Shown here one piece after another: positions 25,437-33,315 of a stretch of DNA of 64,000 nt. How positions within the stretch are numbered: position 1 is the first letter of the stretch; each line of letters opens with the position of its first letter. Source of the DNA: JAWLGZ01 sp041690635 (GTDB lineage Bacteria > Pseudomonadota > Gammaproteobacteria > Thiohalomonadales > Thiohalomonadaceae); the NCBI GenBank assembly GCA_041690635.1, contig JAWLGZ010000001.1, positions 248,001 to 312,000 of the forward strand, given 5' to 3'. The translations under genes and the position numbers were made by a program. The notes under the pieces were generated by a model that ran no database searches, was not told where the DNA came from, and worked only from the letters and a program-made list of their open reading frames with translations.

Positions 25437-26615
25437 ATGACCCCCAGTATCCTGCGTAACCTCGGTATCACCTTCATCGCTTTCGGTCTGGCGATGGGCA
25501 TCATCTTCCCCTTCTATGCCCAGTTTTTCGTCGAGTGGAAACCGGGCATGTACGGCTGGTTCGTCGTCGGCTGCCTGGTGGCGGGGACCACCATCGGCAT
25601 CGTCAACTACGCACTGGTCAACCTGGTCCTCATCGGCAAGTTGCGCCGCATCTCCCATGTGGCCACCGCCATCGGAGACAAGGATGTCTCGCTCCGTTGC
25701 GACCTGAAGAGCAACGACGTGGTCGGCGAGATCGTCGCCAGCTTCAACCGCATGGCTGAGAATCTCCGGCAGATGATCGGCCGTATCGGCGGGGTGGCGG
25801 GCGACCTCACGGGGGCCAGCGTCCACCTGTCCGAGGTGACCGCCTCTGCCGTGGAACGCACCAACGCAGAGCACCAGCGGGCGGAACAGGTCTCCGAGGC
25901 CATGAACGACCTGGCCCATGCCATCCAGGAGGTCACGTCCAGTACACGGGATGCCGCCGAGGCAGCTCTGGAGGCGCGCCGCTATACCGGCGATGGCCGC
26001 CTGGTGGTGGACGAGACGGTGACCGCCATCCGCCGCCTTGCCGAAAACGTGGAACGGACCGGGGGCCGCATCGATGCACTGGAAAAGGATGCGGCGGCCA
26101 TCGAGTCGGTGCTGACCATGATTCGGGACATCGCCGAACAGACCAACCTGCTCTCGCTCAACGCCGCCATCGAGGCGGCGCGGGCGGGCGAGTCGGGGCG
26201 CGGCTTCGCCGTGGTGGCGGATGAGGTGCGGACGCTGGCCACTCGGAGCCACAGCGCCACGGAGGAGATCCGCCAGACCATCGAGCGGCTGCGTGCGGAG
26301 ACCCGCGCCGCGGTCGAGGCGATGCAGGCGAGCCGCGAACAGGCGGGTGCCAGCGTCGAACGCGCCGGCGAAGCGGGCCGGGCGCTGTCGGCGATCGCCG
26401 GCGCGGTCGAACACATGACAGAACTGAATGCGCGCATCGCCACTGCTTCGGAGGCACAGCAATTGGTGGTCGAAACGGTCACCCGCGATGCCGACGCCAT
26501 CAACCGCATCGCGCGGGACGGGGTGGAGGAGACCAACCAGCTCTCCGCCGCCGGGGAGGAGTTGAACCGCCTCGCTCACTCCCTGCAGGGCTACATGAAA
26601 GAGTTCCGCACGTGA
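25437..26615 (+). CDS. Methyl-accepting chemotaxis protein without a periplasmic sensor domain
   Basis: Inner-membrane chemoreceptor, 392 residues from the ATG at 25437 (AAGGCGGAG upstream). Two transmembrane helices (about 8-28 and 40-62) are separated by only ~12 residues, so there is no periplasmic ligand domain. A HAMP-like linker (KLRRISHVATAIGDKDVSLR) and the signalling hairpin tip IAEQTNLLSLNAAIEAARAG follow. The C-terminus lacks the NWETF-type CheR pentapeptide. It may sense membrane or internal cues. The stop overlaps the start of the next small gene by 4 bases. Confidence 0.9.
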   Translation: MTPSILRNLGITFIAFGLAMGIIFPFYAQFFVEWKPGMYGWFVVGCLVAGTTIGIVNYALVNLVLIGKLRRISHVATAIGDKDVSLRCDLKSNDVVGEIVASFNRMAENLRQMIGRIGGVAGDLTGASVHLSEVTASAVERTNAEHQRAEQVSEAMNDLAHAIQEVTSSTRDAAEAALEARRYTGDGRLVVDETVTAIRRLAENVERTGGRIDALEKDAAAIESVLTMIRDIAEQTNLLSLNAAIEAARAGESGRGFAVVADEVRTLATRSHSATEEIRQTIERLRAETRAAVEAMQASREQAGASVERAGEAGRALSAIAGAVEHMTELNARIATASEAQQLVVETVTRDADAINRIARDGVEETNQLSAAGEELNRLAHSLQGYMKEFRT

Positions 26616-26863
26616 GCGGCGGTGTGGGGCCGAAGGGGATCGTACCGGACACCCAGATCGTCCGCGAATGCTTTGCCGTCGTCTACGCCCCCGGCCGCCG
26701 GCGCAAACGCTTCCCCGAGAACTGCGTAGAGACTCATGAGTCGGCCCCGGCGGCGGTGGCCGCCTCCAGCCCGGCTGATGACCGCCACCCAGCCCGCGTA
26801 CTCGGGCCCTCCCGCTCCTCCGAGGGGCTGCGTCTCTATTACCTTCTGGACTGGCTGGCGTAA
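26612..26863 (+). CDS. Small conserved-looking protein of unknown function
   Basis: An 83-residue protein with a GTG start overlapping the chemoreceptor stop (GTGA), the arrangement of translational coupling. Sequence features are a basic centre (APGRRRKRFPENCVETH) and a C-terminal RVLGPSRSSEGLRLYYLLDWL. No membrane segment is seen and I cannot name a family. The coupling and coherent composition favour a real gene. Confidence 0.55.
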   Translation: MSGGVGPKGIVPDTQIVRECFAVVYAPGRRRKRFPENCVETHESAPAAVAASSPADDRHPARVLGPSRSSEGLRLYYLLDWLA

Positions 26864-26878
26864 CCGAAACGAACCACG

Positions 26879-27151
26879 ATGCGGCGGCTGTTGTTGCTCT
26901 TCCTGTTCATCGGCACCCTCGCCGCGCTGCTCTTCCTCGCGCCCCTGCGCGACGGACGGCCGTTGCTCAGCCCCGCCGACCTGAGGCAGATGGGCGTGCC
27001 GATGCCGGACCGCACCATCCGTTTCTACCGCTGGATGGATGCCGACGGCGTTCCGCAGCACACCGCCGAACCGCCGCCGCCCGGAACCCCTTACGACATA
27101 ATCGACGTCGATCCGGACGCTAACCTCATGCCGGGCGGAGCCAACCGCTGA
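26879..27151 (+). CDS. Small membrane-anchored or secreted protein, DUF4124-like
   Basis: A 90-residue protein. Residues 1-22 (MRRLLLLFLFIGTLAALLFLAP) form a signal anchor. The rest contains FYRWMDADGVPQHTAEPPPPGTPYD, resembling the DUF4124 pattern (aromatic-x-W-x-D-x-x-G-x-x-x-Y/H) of small periplasmic proteins. It follows the 83-residue gene by 15 bases on the same strand. Confidence 0.65.
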   Translation: MRRLLLLFLFIGTLAALLFLAPLRDGRPLLSPADLRQMGVPMPDRTIRFYRWMDADGVPQHTAEPPPPGTPYDIIDVDPDANLMPGGANR

Positions 27152-27191
27152 TTACGGGGGATTTTCCCAGCTCCAGTTCGCGGCCATGGCC

Positions 27192-27656
27192 CTACGGGTT
27201 CATCCAGGCGATAGCCGCGTTCAGGGCGAGTGCGTAGGTGACCCAGACGGGGTAAGGCAGGAACAGCCAACCGGCGATCCGGTCGGACCGGAAAAAGAGC
27301 CACGTGGTGGCCAACAGCACCAACCACAAAGCGGTAAGGTCGGCCAGTGCGAGGCCAATCTGCTGCAGGCCGAAAAAGAGCCAGGACCAGGCACCGTTCA
27401 GCAGCAGCTGCAGGGCAAACAGCGAAAGTGCCCACACCCGCCACCGGCTGGACGAGCGGAATACCCGCCAGCCGGCCACCGCCATCAACGCATAGAGCAC
27501 GCCCCAAACGGGAGCGAACAGCGCTGAAGGAGGCGTCCAGGCGGGCTTGTCGAGGGCGGCGTACCAGGGACCGGGCGAAAACTGCGCGCCAAACCCGGCC
27601 ACGCTGAAGCTGGCAGCCAGGAACAGCAACAGGGTCAGCAGTGGGCCGGCACGCAT
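27192..27656 (-). CDS. TspO/MBR family tryptophan-rich membrane protein
   Basis: Five-helix membrane protein, 154 residues. Family motifs include FSPGPWYAALDKPAWTPPSALFAPVWGVLYALMAVAGW, LLLNGAWSWLFFGLQ and the C-terminal LPYPVWVTYALALNAAIAWMN. TspO homologues bind tetrapyrroles and are linked to oxidative or oxygen-dependent regulation. The start at 27656 (MRAGPLLTLLLF) is chosen over the longer frame, which reads back through the end of the upstream chemoreceptor gene. Confidence 0.92.
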   Translation of the reverse strand: MRAGPLLTLLLFLAASFSVAGFGAQFSPGPWYAALDKPAWTPPSALFAPVWGVLYALMAVAGWRVFRSSSRWRVWALSLFALQLLLNGAWSWLFFGLQQIGLALADLTALWLVLLATTWLFFRSDRIAGWLFLPYPVWVTYALALNAAIAWMNP

Positions 27657-27687
27657 ATCAGGGAAGTGTAATCCCCCCGCAACCGGC

Positions 27688-28839
27688 TCACGTCTTGAAT
27701 TCGGCCAGTTTGCTGTTGAGCGCCTCGGCAGCACCGTTGACAGATACCACAGCCTCCTGCATCTCGGCCAGGTCGCCGGCGCTCTCGGTACTGTGCTGTG
27801 TCACCTCTTGGATGCGCGCGGTGATGGTGGCCATGTGTGCCTGGATGCGGCCACCGATCACGGCGGTCTCGCCGATCGCGTGATGCATCTCGTTCACCTG
27901 CCCGTCCACCCGGGCCAGCGATGCACCTGCGCTCTCCGTGGTCTCCACCAAACCCGACAACAGGTCCGCCTGGCTGTGTACCCCCTGACTCACCTGGCCC
28001 ACGGAAGCGGTAATGCTCTGCACAATCTCCTTCACCTCCAGCAGGCTCTGCTGTGTGCGCTGGGAGAGGTTGCGCACCTCATCCGCCACGACTGCAAAGC
28101 CACGCCCCTGTTCTCCCGCCCGGGCCGCCTCGATGGCGGCGTTGAGGGCGAGCAGGTTGGTCTGTTCGGCGATCTCGCCGATGGTGGTCAACACCCCCTG
28201 AATGCGATCCGCCCCGCGTGAGAGCTCCTCCAGTTCGGTCACCAGCGCGGCACTCGAACTCACAGTCTGTCCGGTCGCTTGCCCGACCGAGTCCATGCCA
28301 TCGCGAGCCTCTCGCGCCGCAGTGGCTGCCGCCGCCAGGCGTTCACGCGCGCTCTCGGCCGTCAGCGCCAGGGATCCGGCCTCGTCATTCACCTGCTGTG
28401 CACCTTCACGCACCTCGGTCAGCAGATGACTCTCCGCCTGGATGCGATCATTGATGCGATCGGCGTTGGCCTGCAGGATCGCGCTGCGCGCCCGATTCTC
28501 GGCGGAGGCCCGTTTCGCCTCGCCGATGGTGAGGCGCATGGTCTCCCGGAATTGGTCCACCACGCCGAGCACCTTCAGCAGCTCCCCATTGAAGCGCACA
28601 TCCACCGAACAGGGATCGGCGAGGCGCTTCTCGGAGAAGTTTCTCAGGTATTCAGCCATCTGCTTGAGCGTGTCCACCCCCCATCGCTTCTCGTCGATGT
28701 CATGAATCAACACCACCAGGGCAACGAGATATTGCACCGCCATGCCGATGGGATTCCCGGTGAAGAAAGTGGCGTTCACCACCAGCAACGTGATCCCCAC
28801 CCAATGGGTGAGCCGCATCCGTAAAAACAGTGACCTCAT
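27688..28839 (-). CDS. Methyl-accepting chemotaxis protein, short N-terminus
   Basis: A 383-residue chemoreceptor. Two short hydrophobic segments near residues 12-27 and 30-45 form a minimal membrane anchor, with no periplasmic domain. A cytoplasmic region (about 46-110) leads to the signalling domain with GEIAEQTNLLALNAAIEAARAG. It has no C-terminal CheR pentapeptide. The start at 28839 is supported by AGGAGAGGAC upstream. It precedes tspO by 31 bases. Confidence 0.9.
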   Translation of the reverse strand: MRSLFLRMRLTHWVGITLLVVNATFFTGNPIGMAVQYLVALVVLIHDIDEKRWGVDTLKQMAEYLRNFSEKRLADPCSVDVRFNGELLKVLGVVDQFRETMRLTIGEAKRASAENRARSAILQANADRINDRIQAESHLLTEVREGAQQVNDEAGSLALTAESARERLAAAATAAREARDGMDSVGQATGQTVSSSAALVTELEELSRGADRIQGVLTTIGEIAEQTNLLALNAAIEAARAGEQGRGFAVVADEVRNLSQRTQQSLLEVKEIVQSITASVGQVSQGVHSQADLLSGLVETTESAGASLARVDGQVNEMHHAIGETAVIGGRIQAHMATITARIQEVTQHSTESAGDLAEMQEAVVSVNGAAEALNSKLAEFKT

Positions 28840-28973
28840 GAATGTCCTCTCCTCTGGACTGTGCCGAAAGCGGCGCAATTAACATATCAAATTGAATACA
28901 TGGATTACCATTGGGGTGCAGGCAGGGAGTTTCTGCGCTCTAATACGGTCACCCCGAAAGAGTCGCCCGTCTC

Positions 28974-29615
28974 ATGGCCGATACACCGCCCGATGCACTG
29001 CTTTTCATCGCACCCGGCTGCCCGCACTGCAGCGGCGTGCTTCAAGGGCTGACCGATCTGGTCAAACGCGGCGATGTCGGCGTGCTGGAGGTGATCAATG
29101 CGGCGGTCTGCCCGGAGCGGGCTGCGTCCCTCGGGATACGTTCCGCCCCCTGGTGCCGCATCGGCCCGTTTATCCTGGAGGGGGCTCAGAATCCGGCCTC
29201 GTTGGAACGCTGGGCCGCGCATGCTGCGCACGGCAGCGGAGCGACCGACTACCTGCACGATCTGCTCGGTTCCGGCCGGCTCTCCCACGCCACCGCATGG
29301 GTGGGCAACGACCCCGCCCGGCTGGCTGAACTGCTGCCCCTGCTCGCCGATCCGGAGAGCCCGATGCAGGTCCGCCTCGGCGCCACCGCGCTGCTGGAGG
29401 GGCTGGCCGGGAGTGAGGCACTGATCAGCCTCACCGCGCAGCTGGGTGAACTCAGTCACCACGGGGACCACCGGGTGCGCGGCGATGCCAGTCACCTGCT
29501 GGGGCTGACCGGTTCGCCGGACGCCCTCCCCTACCTGAAGGAACGACTCTCGGACCAGTCCCTCGAGGTCCGCGAGATCGCCGCGGAATCGATCGACCGC
29601 CTCTCCTCGCACTGA
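28974..29615 (+). CDS. Thioredoxin-fold protein fused to HEAT-like repeats
   Basis: A 213-residue cytoplasmic protein. The N-terminal part (about 8-80) is thioredoxin-like: LLFIAPGCPHC with a CPHC redox pair (Cys16, Cys19) and the cis-Pro motif SAPWCRIG. From about 100 to the end there are helical repeats of HEAT/PBS-lyase type (MQVRLGATALLEGLAG, HRVRGDASHLLGLTGSPDALPYLKERL, LEVREIAAESIDRLSS). The combination suggests a redox protein that docks on a partner through the repeats. No partner is obvious among its neighbours. It is followed by a broken ferritin-like gene. Confidence 0.78.
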   Translation: MADTPPDALLFIAPGCPHCSGVLQGLTDLVKRGDVGVLEVINAAVCPERAASLGIRSAPWCRIGPFILEGAQNPASLERWAAHAAHGSGATDYLHDLLGSGRLSHATAWVGNDPARLAELLPLLADPESPMQVRLGATALLEGLAGSEALISLTAQLGELSHHGDHRVRGDASHLLGLTGSPDALPYLKERLSDQSLEVREIAAESIDRLSSH

Positions 29616-29647
29616 CCCCACCTTCACGCCTCTTTGCGCTTTCGGAG

Positions 29648-30011
29648 GTGCGCGCCGAGTACGACAAACGCTCTCCCGCCATCGGCTCCATGCCGCCGCC
29701 GAGCAACGTCAAGGGCGTACTGAAGAGCGGCATGCATCACCCCGGCGGCCGTCGTCACCGGGGTGGCATCAGAGGGGCTGGTGAAGGTGATCACCGACCC
29801 GCGCAGTTCGCTCGCCGAGAGCATGGAGGCGATCCTCATCGCCGAACTGGCCGACCACGACGGGTGGGAGATGCTAATCGGCCTGACCGACACGCTCGGC
29901 CAGGATGAACTCTCCTCCCGGTTCAGGGATGCGCTGAAGGAGGAGGACGAACACCTGCACTGGGTCCGTCAGTGGCTCTCGAACTACGCGACAGAACAGG
30001 CAACGGGGTGA
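29648..30011 (+). pseudogene. Ferritin-like domain protein, disrupted by internal deletion and frameshift
   Basis: The first part reads RAEYDKRSPAIGSMPPPSNV then KGVLKSGM in one frame (29648 to about 29732). After a one-base frame change the sequence continues ITPAAVVTGVASEGLVKVIT, through ELADHDGWEMLIGL, to EEDEHLHWVRQWLSN. These are the N- and C-terminal blocks of a bacterial ferritin-like family. The middle block containing the first metal-binding helix pair is missing. The 82-codon 3' frame opening with GTG at 29763 could be translated but would lack half the fold. Confidence 0.65.
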
Positions 30012-30031
30012 GCAAGAAGTGGCTGGCTTAG

Positions 30032-30072
30032 GCGTGGGGCGGCAAAATAACGCCCCACGCGTCATTTCTTTT
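30032..30072. terminator. Hairpin between convergent genes, probable terminator
   Basis: A perfect 10-base-pair stem GCGTGGGGCG / CGCCCCACGC (30032-30041, 30051-30060) has a 9-base AT-rich loop. A T-rich stretch follows on the plus side. It separates the broken ferritin-like gene from the convergent exonuclease. Confidence 0.65.
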
Positions 30073-30631
30073 CCAGGTTCTCCCGCACCATGTTCATGAA
30101 CAGCTCCCCCTGCTCGCGCGCATCGTCCAGTGCCACATGCGTGTGTTGCTGGGGTGAAAACCAGCGGCGGGGGAGGTAGTTCTTGCCTGCGTGGCGGAAG
30201 TCGCTCTTCCGCATACCCATGGCGTAGGAGCGCATGTCCACCGCCACCTCGGAAAGGGGGCGGCGGCCGGTAAACCGCATCAGATACCAGTAGACCCACA
30301 TGAAATCCCAGGCGGCGGGCCAGCCGACGAAGATCGGTTTTCCCGGAAGCCGCTCCAGCCAGTCGGCAAAGGCGGTCATTGCCTCCCCGGGCGGGCGTGG
30401 ATTCTCCCGGCAGGCGGCCCACGCCTCGGGAAATCCCTGCCACCACTCGGTGGTCTTCGGGTGTGCCTCGGCACCGGGCAGCGTCTCCAGGTTGACCGAA
30501 AACTCGCCCAGGGTGGTCCCCCCCTTGTCGAACGCCACCGCACCGATGCTGAGCAGTGAATAGGGACCGGGTATGGGGCCGTCCGCCTCCACGTCGACGC
30601 TGACGTAAATCTCCGCCTTGCTCTTCGCCAT
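30062..30631 (-). CDS. DEDD-family 3'-5' exonuclease
   Basis: A 189-residue RNase T/DnaQ-fold exonuclease. ExoI is VSVDVEADGPIPG (DxE), the middle acidic residue lies near AAWDFMWVYW, and ExoIII is HTHVALDDAREQGEL (HxAxxD type). It has no fused domains, so it is a stand-alone nuclease acting on RNA or single-stranded DNA ends. The start at 30631 (MAKSKAEIYVSVDVEA) is preferred; upstream in-frame codons have no resemblance to the family. Confidence 0.85.
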   Translation of the reverse strand: MAKSKAEIYVSVDVEADGPIPGPYSLLSIGAVAFDKGGTTLGEFSVNLETLPGAEAHPKTTEWWQGFPEAWAACRENPRPPGEAMTAFADWLERLPGKPIFVGWPAAWDFMWVYWYLMRFTGRRPLSEVAVDMRSYAMGMRKSDFRHAGKNYLPRRWFSPQQHTHVALDDAREQGELFMNMVRENLEKK

Positions 30632-30818
30632 TTCTGTGAGTGTTCTTGAATGAGCGGGGGAGTAGACCAGCACAGACCAGCAACTTCAACCCGGCATCTG
30701 TGTGGATTCAGCGGAGGGGACGGAGGGGACGCCGCCCACCCAAGGCGATGGAGGTAAACAGCCTGGGCGAGTGGTGGACTGCCAGGGGCAATTCCCCTGG
30801 CAATCCACCGCGCGTAAA

Positions 30819-31028
30819 TCAGTAGATAACTGAACTCCCGGAGATTTCGTCTCTCCGGCGCTCGTACTCTTCGCGGGTAATTTCACCGGCCTCGAATGAA
30901 CTCTGGAGGTCCTGCAAGGCCCTCCGGTTCTGGTATTCGTAGGCTCCGCCCGCGACACCCGCACCGACCAGTGCTTCGCACCCGGCAAGGGTAAAGGCAG
31001 CCAGCAACACGGCGAGTCTTCCACGCAT
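30819..31028 (-). CDS. Small lipoprotein with SHOCT-like C-terminus
   Basis: A 69-residue protein. MRGRLAVLLAAFTLAGC is a lipoprotein signal with the Cys at 17. The glycine-rich VGAGVAGGAYEYQNR follows. The end ALQDLQSSFEAGEITREEYERRRDEI matches the short helical SHOCT pattern. Function is unknown. It is monocistronic, with a conventional purine-rich site (GGAGG) before the start. Confidence 0.75.
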   Translation of the reverse strand: MRGRLAVLLAAFTLAGCEALVGAGVAGGAYEYQNRRALQDLQSSFEAGEITREEYERRRDEISGSSVIY

Positions 31029-31200
31029 GATAATTTCCTCCCATCCTTGGATTTCCTTGTCCTTAGACTAGCCCGCGTTTCTCACCCGTCACCCGCAGGG
31101 GGGCCCATCTAGCGGGACACGCATCCGATCTTACGACCAGCTGCACTCGCATAAGGCGGGACCGCTTACCTTACCCCCTTGAGGCAGTAAAATGTGCGCC

Positions 31201-31935
31201 ATGACCGAGACCACTCGCGACACCCTCTTTGCGCAGGCACGAGACCAGCTTGTCGACTTCGCCTTTGACGAGCAGGTGGCGTGCGTCTTTCCGGACATGA
31301 TCCGCCGCTCGGTTCCCGGTTACGAAACCTTCATCACCCTCATCGGCCTGCTTGCCGAGCGCTACGCACAGCCGAACAGTGTCTGTTACGACCTCGGCTG
31401 CTCCCTCGGCGCAGCCACGCTTGCCATGCGTCGGCGTGTTGCGGCGCAGGGCGTGCGCATCATCGGCGTGGACAGTTCCGATGCGATGGCGGAGCGGTGC
31501 CGTCACCACCTGGCGGCGGACACATCACCGGTGCCGGCCGAGATCGTGTGCGCAGACATCCGGGCCGTGGCGATCGAGAACGCCTCGGTCGTGGTCCTCG
31601 GCTTCACCCTCCAGTTCATTCCGCCCGACGAGAGGCTCCCCCTGCTGCGCCGCATCCTGAGCGGATTGCGCCCCGGCGGCGTGCTGCTGCTGCTCGAGAA
31701 GGTGGTATTCGATCCGCCCGACGAGCAATGCTTCCAGGAGGAGATGCACCTCGCCTTCAAGCGCGCCAACGGTTATTCCGAACTGGAGATCAGTCAGAAG
31801 CGCAATGCGCTGGAGCGGGTGCTGGTGCCCGAGACCATTGAAGCGCACCGCCGGCGCCTCACCGAGGCGGGCTTCTCTTCCGTGCATGAGTGGATGCGCT
31901 GCTTCAACTTCGCGGCACTGGCGGCGTTTGCGTGA
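31201..31935 (+). CDS. cmoA: Carboxy-S-adenosyl-L-methionine synthase CmoA
   Basis: Makes carboxy-SAM from SAM and prephenate for wobble-uridine modification. 244 residues from 31201 (MTETTRDTLFAQARDQLVDFAFDEQVA). Motifs are the SAM site YDLGCSLGAATLAMR, VDSSDAMAERC and the GFTLQFIPPDERLPLLRRI block specific to CmoA. An in-frame ATG at 31192 is possible. Its stop overlaps the cmoB start (TGATG). Confidence 0.95.
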   Translation: MTETTRDTLFAQARDQLVDFAFDEQVACVFPDMIRRSVPGYETFITLIGLLAERYAQPNSVCYDLGCSLGAATLAMRRRVAAQGVRIIGVDSSDAMAERCRHHLAADTSPVPAEIVCADIRAVAIENASVVVLGFTLQFIPPDERLPLLRRILSGLRPGGVLLLLEKVVFDPPDEQCFQEEMHLAFKRANGYSELEISQKRNALERVLVPETIEAHRRRLTEAGFSSVHEWMRCFNFAALAAFA

Positions 31936-32903
31936 TGTCCGATTACGAAGCGCTGTTTGCCGCGCTGACCGGGAGCCCGGCGGCGCCCTGGGTCGACACG
32001 CTGTTCGGACAGCTCGAGCATGCACTCGATCCGGGGCGACACGGCGAACTCCACAAATGGCAGGAACTTGTCAGTTCTCTCCCCGCCGTCAAACCTTCGG
32101 TCATCGATCTCACCGCCGACCGACTGCAGATAGGGATGTCCGACGATGTCGACGAGGCGACGCGGGAACGGATCGAATCTGCACTACGCCAACTCCACCC
32201 TTGGCGAAAAGGGCCATTCGAGCTGTTCGGCATCACTATCGACACCGAGTGGCGTTCCGACTGGAAATGGCGCCGGGTCGTCCCGCACCTGGCGCCGCTT
32301 GCAGGCAGGCGGGTGCTCGATATCGGCTGCGGCAACGGCTATTACGGCTGGCGGATGGCGGGCTCCGGGGCGGCGCTGGTGGCGGGCGTCGATCCGACGC
32401 TCCGCTATGTCATGCAGTTCGAGACGATGAAGCGGTTCATCGGCCCCACCGCCAACTGGGTGCTGCCGCTCACCGGTGAACAGGTCCCCGCAATCGGCGC
32501 CTTCGATACTGTGCTGTCGATGGGAGTGCTCTACCACCGCCGGGATCCGCTCGCCCACCTGCGCATGCTGCGGGAACACCTGCGACCGGGCGGCGAGGCG
32601 GTGGTGGAGAGCCTGGTGGTGGCGGGTGGAGCAGGCGCGGTGCTTCACCCGGAGGGACGCTACGCGAAGATGAAGAACGTCTGGGCGATACCGTCGCCCG
32701 AAACGCTGGTGGTGTGGATGACCGAAGCAGGCTTTCACAACGCGCGCTGCGTGGACATCACCCCGACCACGGTCGGGGAGCAGCGGCGCACCGACTGGAT
32801 GACCTTCGAGTCGCTCGCCGACTTCCTCGACCCGCAGGATCCAGCCCGTACCGTCGAGGGGCACCCGGCCCCGGTACGCGCGGTGGTCATCGCCGAGCGC
32901 TGA
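31935..32903 (+). CDS. cmoB: tRNA U34 carboxymethyltransferase CmoB
   Basis: Transfers the carboxymethyl group from carboxy-SAM to 5-hydroxyuridine-34 of tRNAs, giving cmo5U. 322 residues, matching the family. Signature stretches are LHPWRKGPFELFGITIDTEWRSDWKWRRV, RRVLDIGCGNGYYGWRM, FDTVLSMGVLYHRRDPLAHL and KNVWAIPS. It is coupled to cmoA by a one-base overlap. Confidence 0.97.
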   Translation: MSDYEALFAALTGSPAAPWVDTLFGQLEHALDPGRHGELHKWQELVSSLPAVKPSVIDLTADRLQIGMSDDVDEATRERIESALRQLHPWRKGPFELFGITIDTEWRSDWKWRRVVPHLAPLAGRRVLDIGCGNGYYGWRMAGSGAALVAGVDPTLRYVMQFETMKRFIGPTANWVLPLTGEQVPAIGAFDTVLSMGVLYHRRDPLAHLRMLREHLRPGGEAVVESLVVAGGAGAVLHPEGRYAKMKNVWAIPSPETLVVWMTEAGFHNARCVDITPTTVGEQRRTDWMTFESLADFLDPQDPARTVEGHPAPVRAVVIAER

Positions 32904-32915
32904 AACCCAAAAGGA

Positions 32916-33138
32916 CTTTACCGCAGAGGGCGCGGAGGTCGCAGAGAAAACAAAATCTCAAACGTAACTACTCACCCCATGTCAACCCTTAGCCACGTAG
33001 GATGCGGTGAGCTTGCGAACCGCATCGATCGAGGGACAGGAATGGCCAATCGCGACCGATGCGGTTCGTTCCTCACCGCATCCTACATTGGCTTTACCGC
33101 AGAGGGCGCGGAGGTCGCAGAGAAAACAACATCTCAAA
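32916..33138. repeat. Direct repeats flanking a 90-base palindromic element
   Basis: A ~47-base sequence beginning CTTTACCGCAGAGGGCGCGG and continuing through AGGTCGCAGAGAAAACAA to ATCTCAAAC occurs at 32916-32962 and 33092-33138 with one or two differences. Between them, 32997-33086 is a long inverted repeat: GTAGGATGCGGTGA at the left end and TCACCGCATCCTAC at the right, with inner arms CGCATCGATCG / CGACCGATGCG. No protein gene is present from 32904 to 33315. The palindrome has MITE-like size and symmetry. Confidence 0.75.
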
Positions 33139-33315
33139 CAGCCGGGCCGCTATGATGTCGCGCACCCCGAAAAGAACTTCCCTCTGCGTCCTCTCGGTAA
33201 CTGCTCCATGCGTTACTCTCGACCGCCTGTTCCCGACGCGGTCTACCTCCCCCATCCATGGGGTCGTAACTCCTGCATCCATGCAGTCGTGCGACCTCTG
33301 CGGTGAATCTTTCCC

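Noticed and set aside
24273..26579. Long open frame on the minus strand opposite nfo and the chemoreceptor
   Set aside because: It is a shadow frame of GC-rich coding DNA; the plus strand carries full, recognisable proteins throughout.
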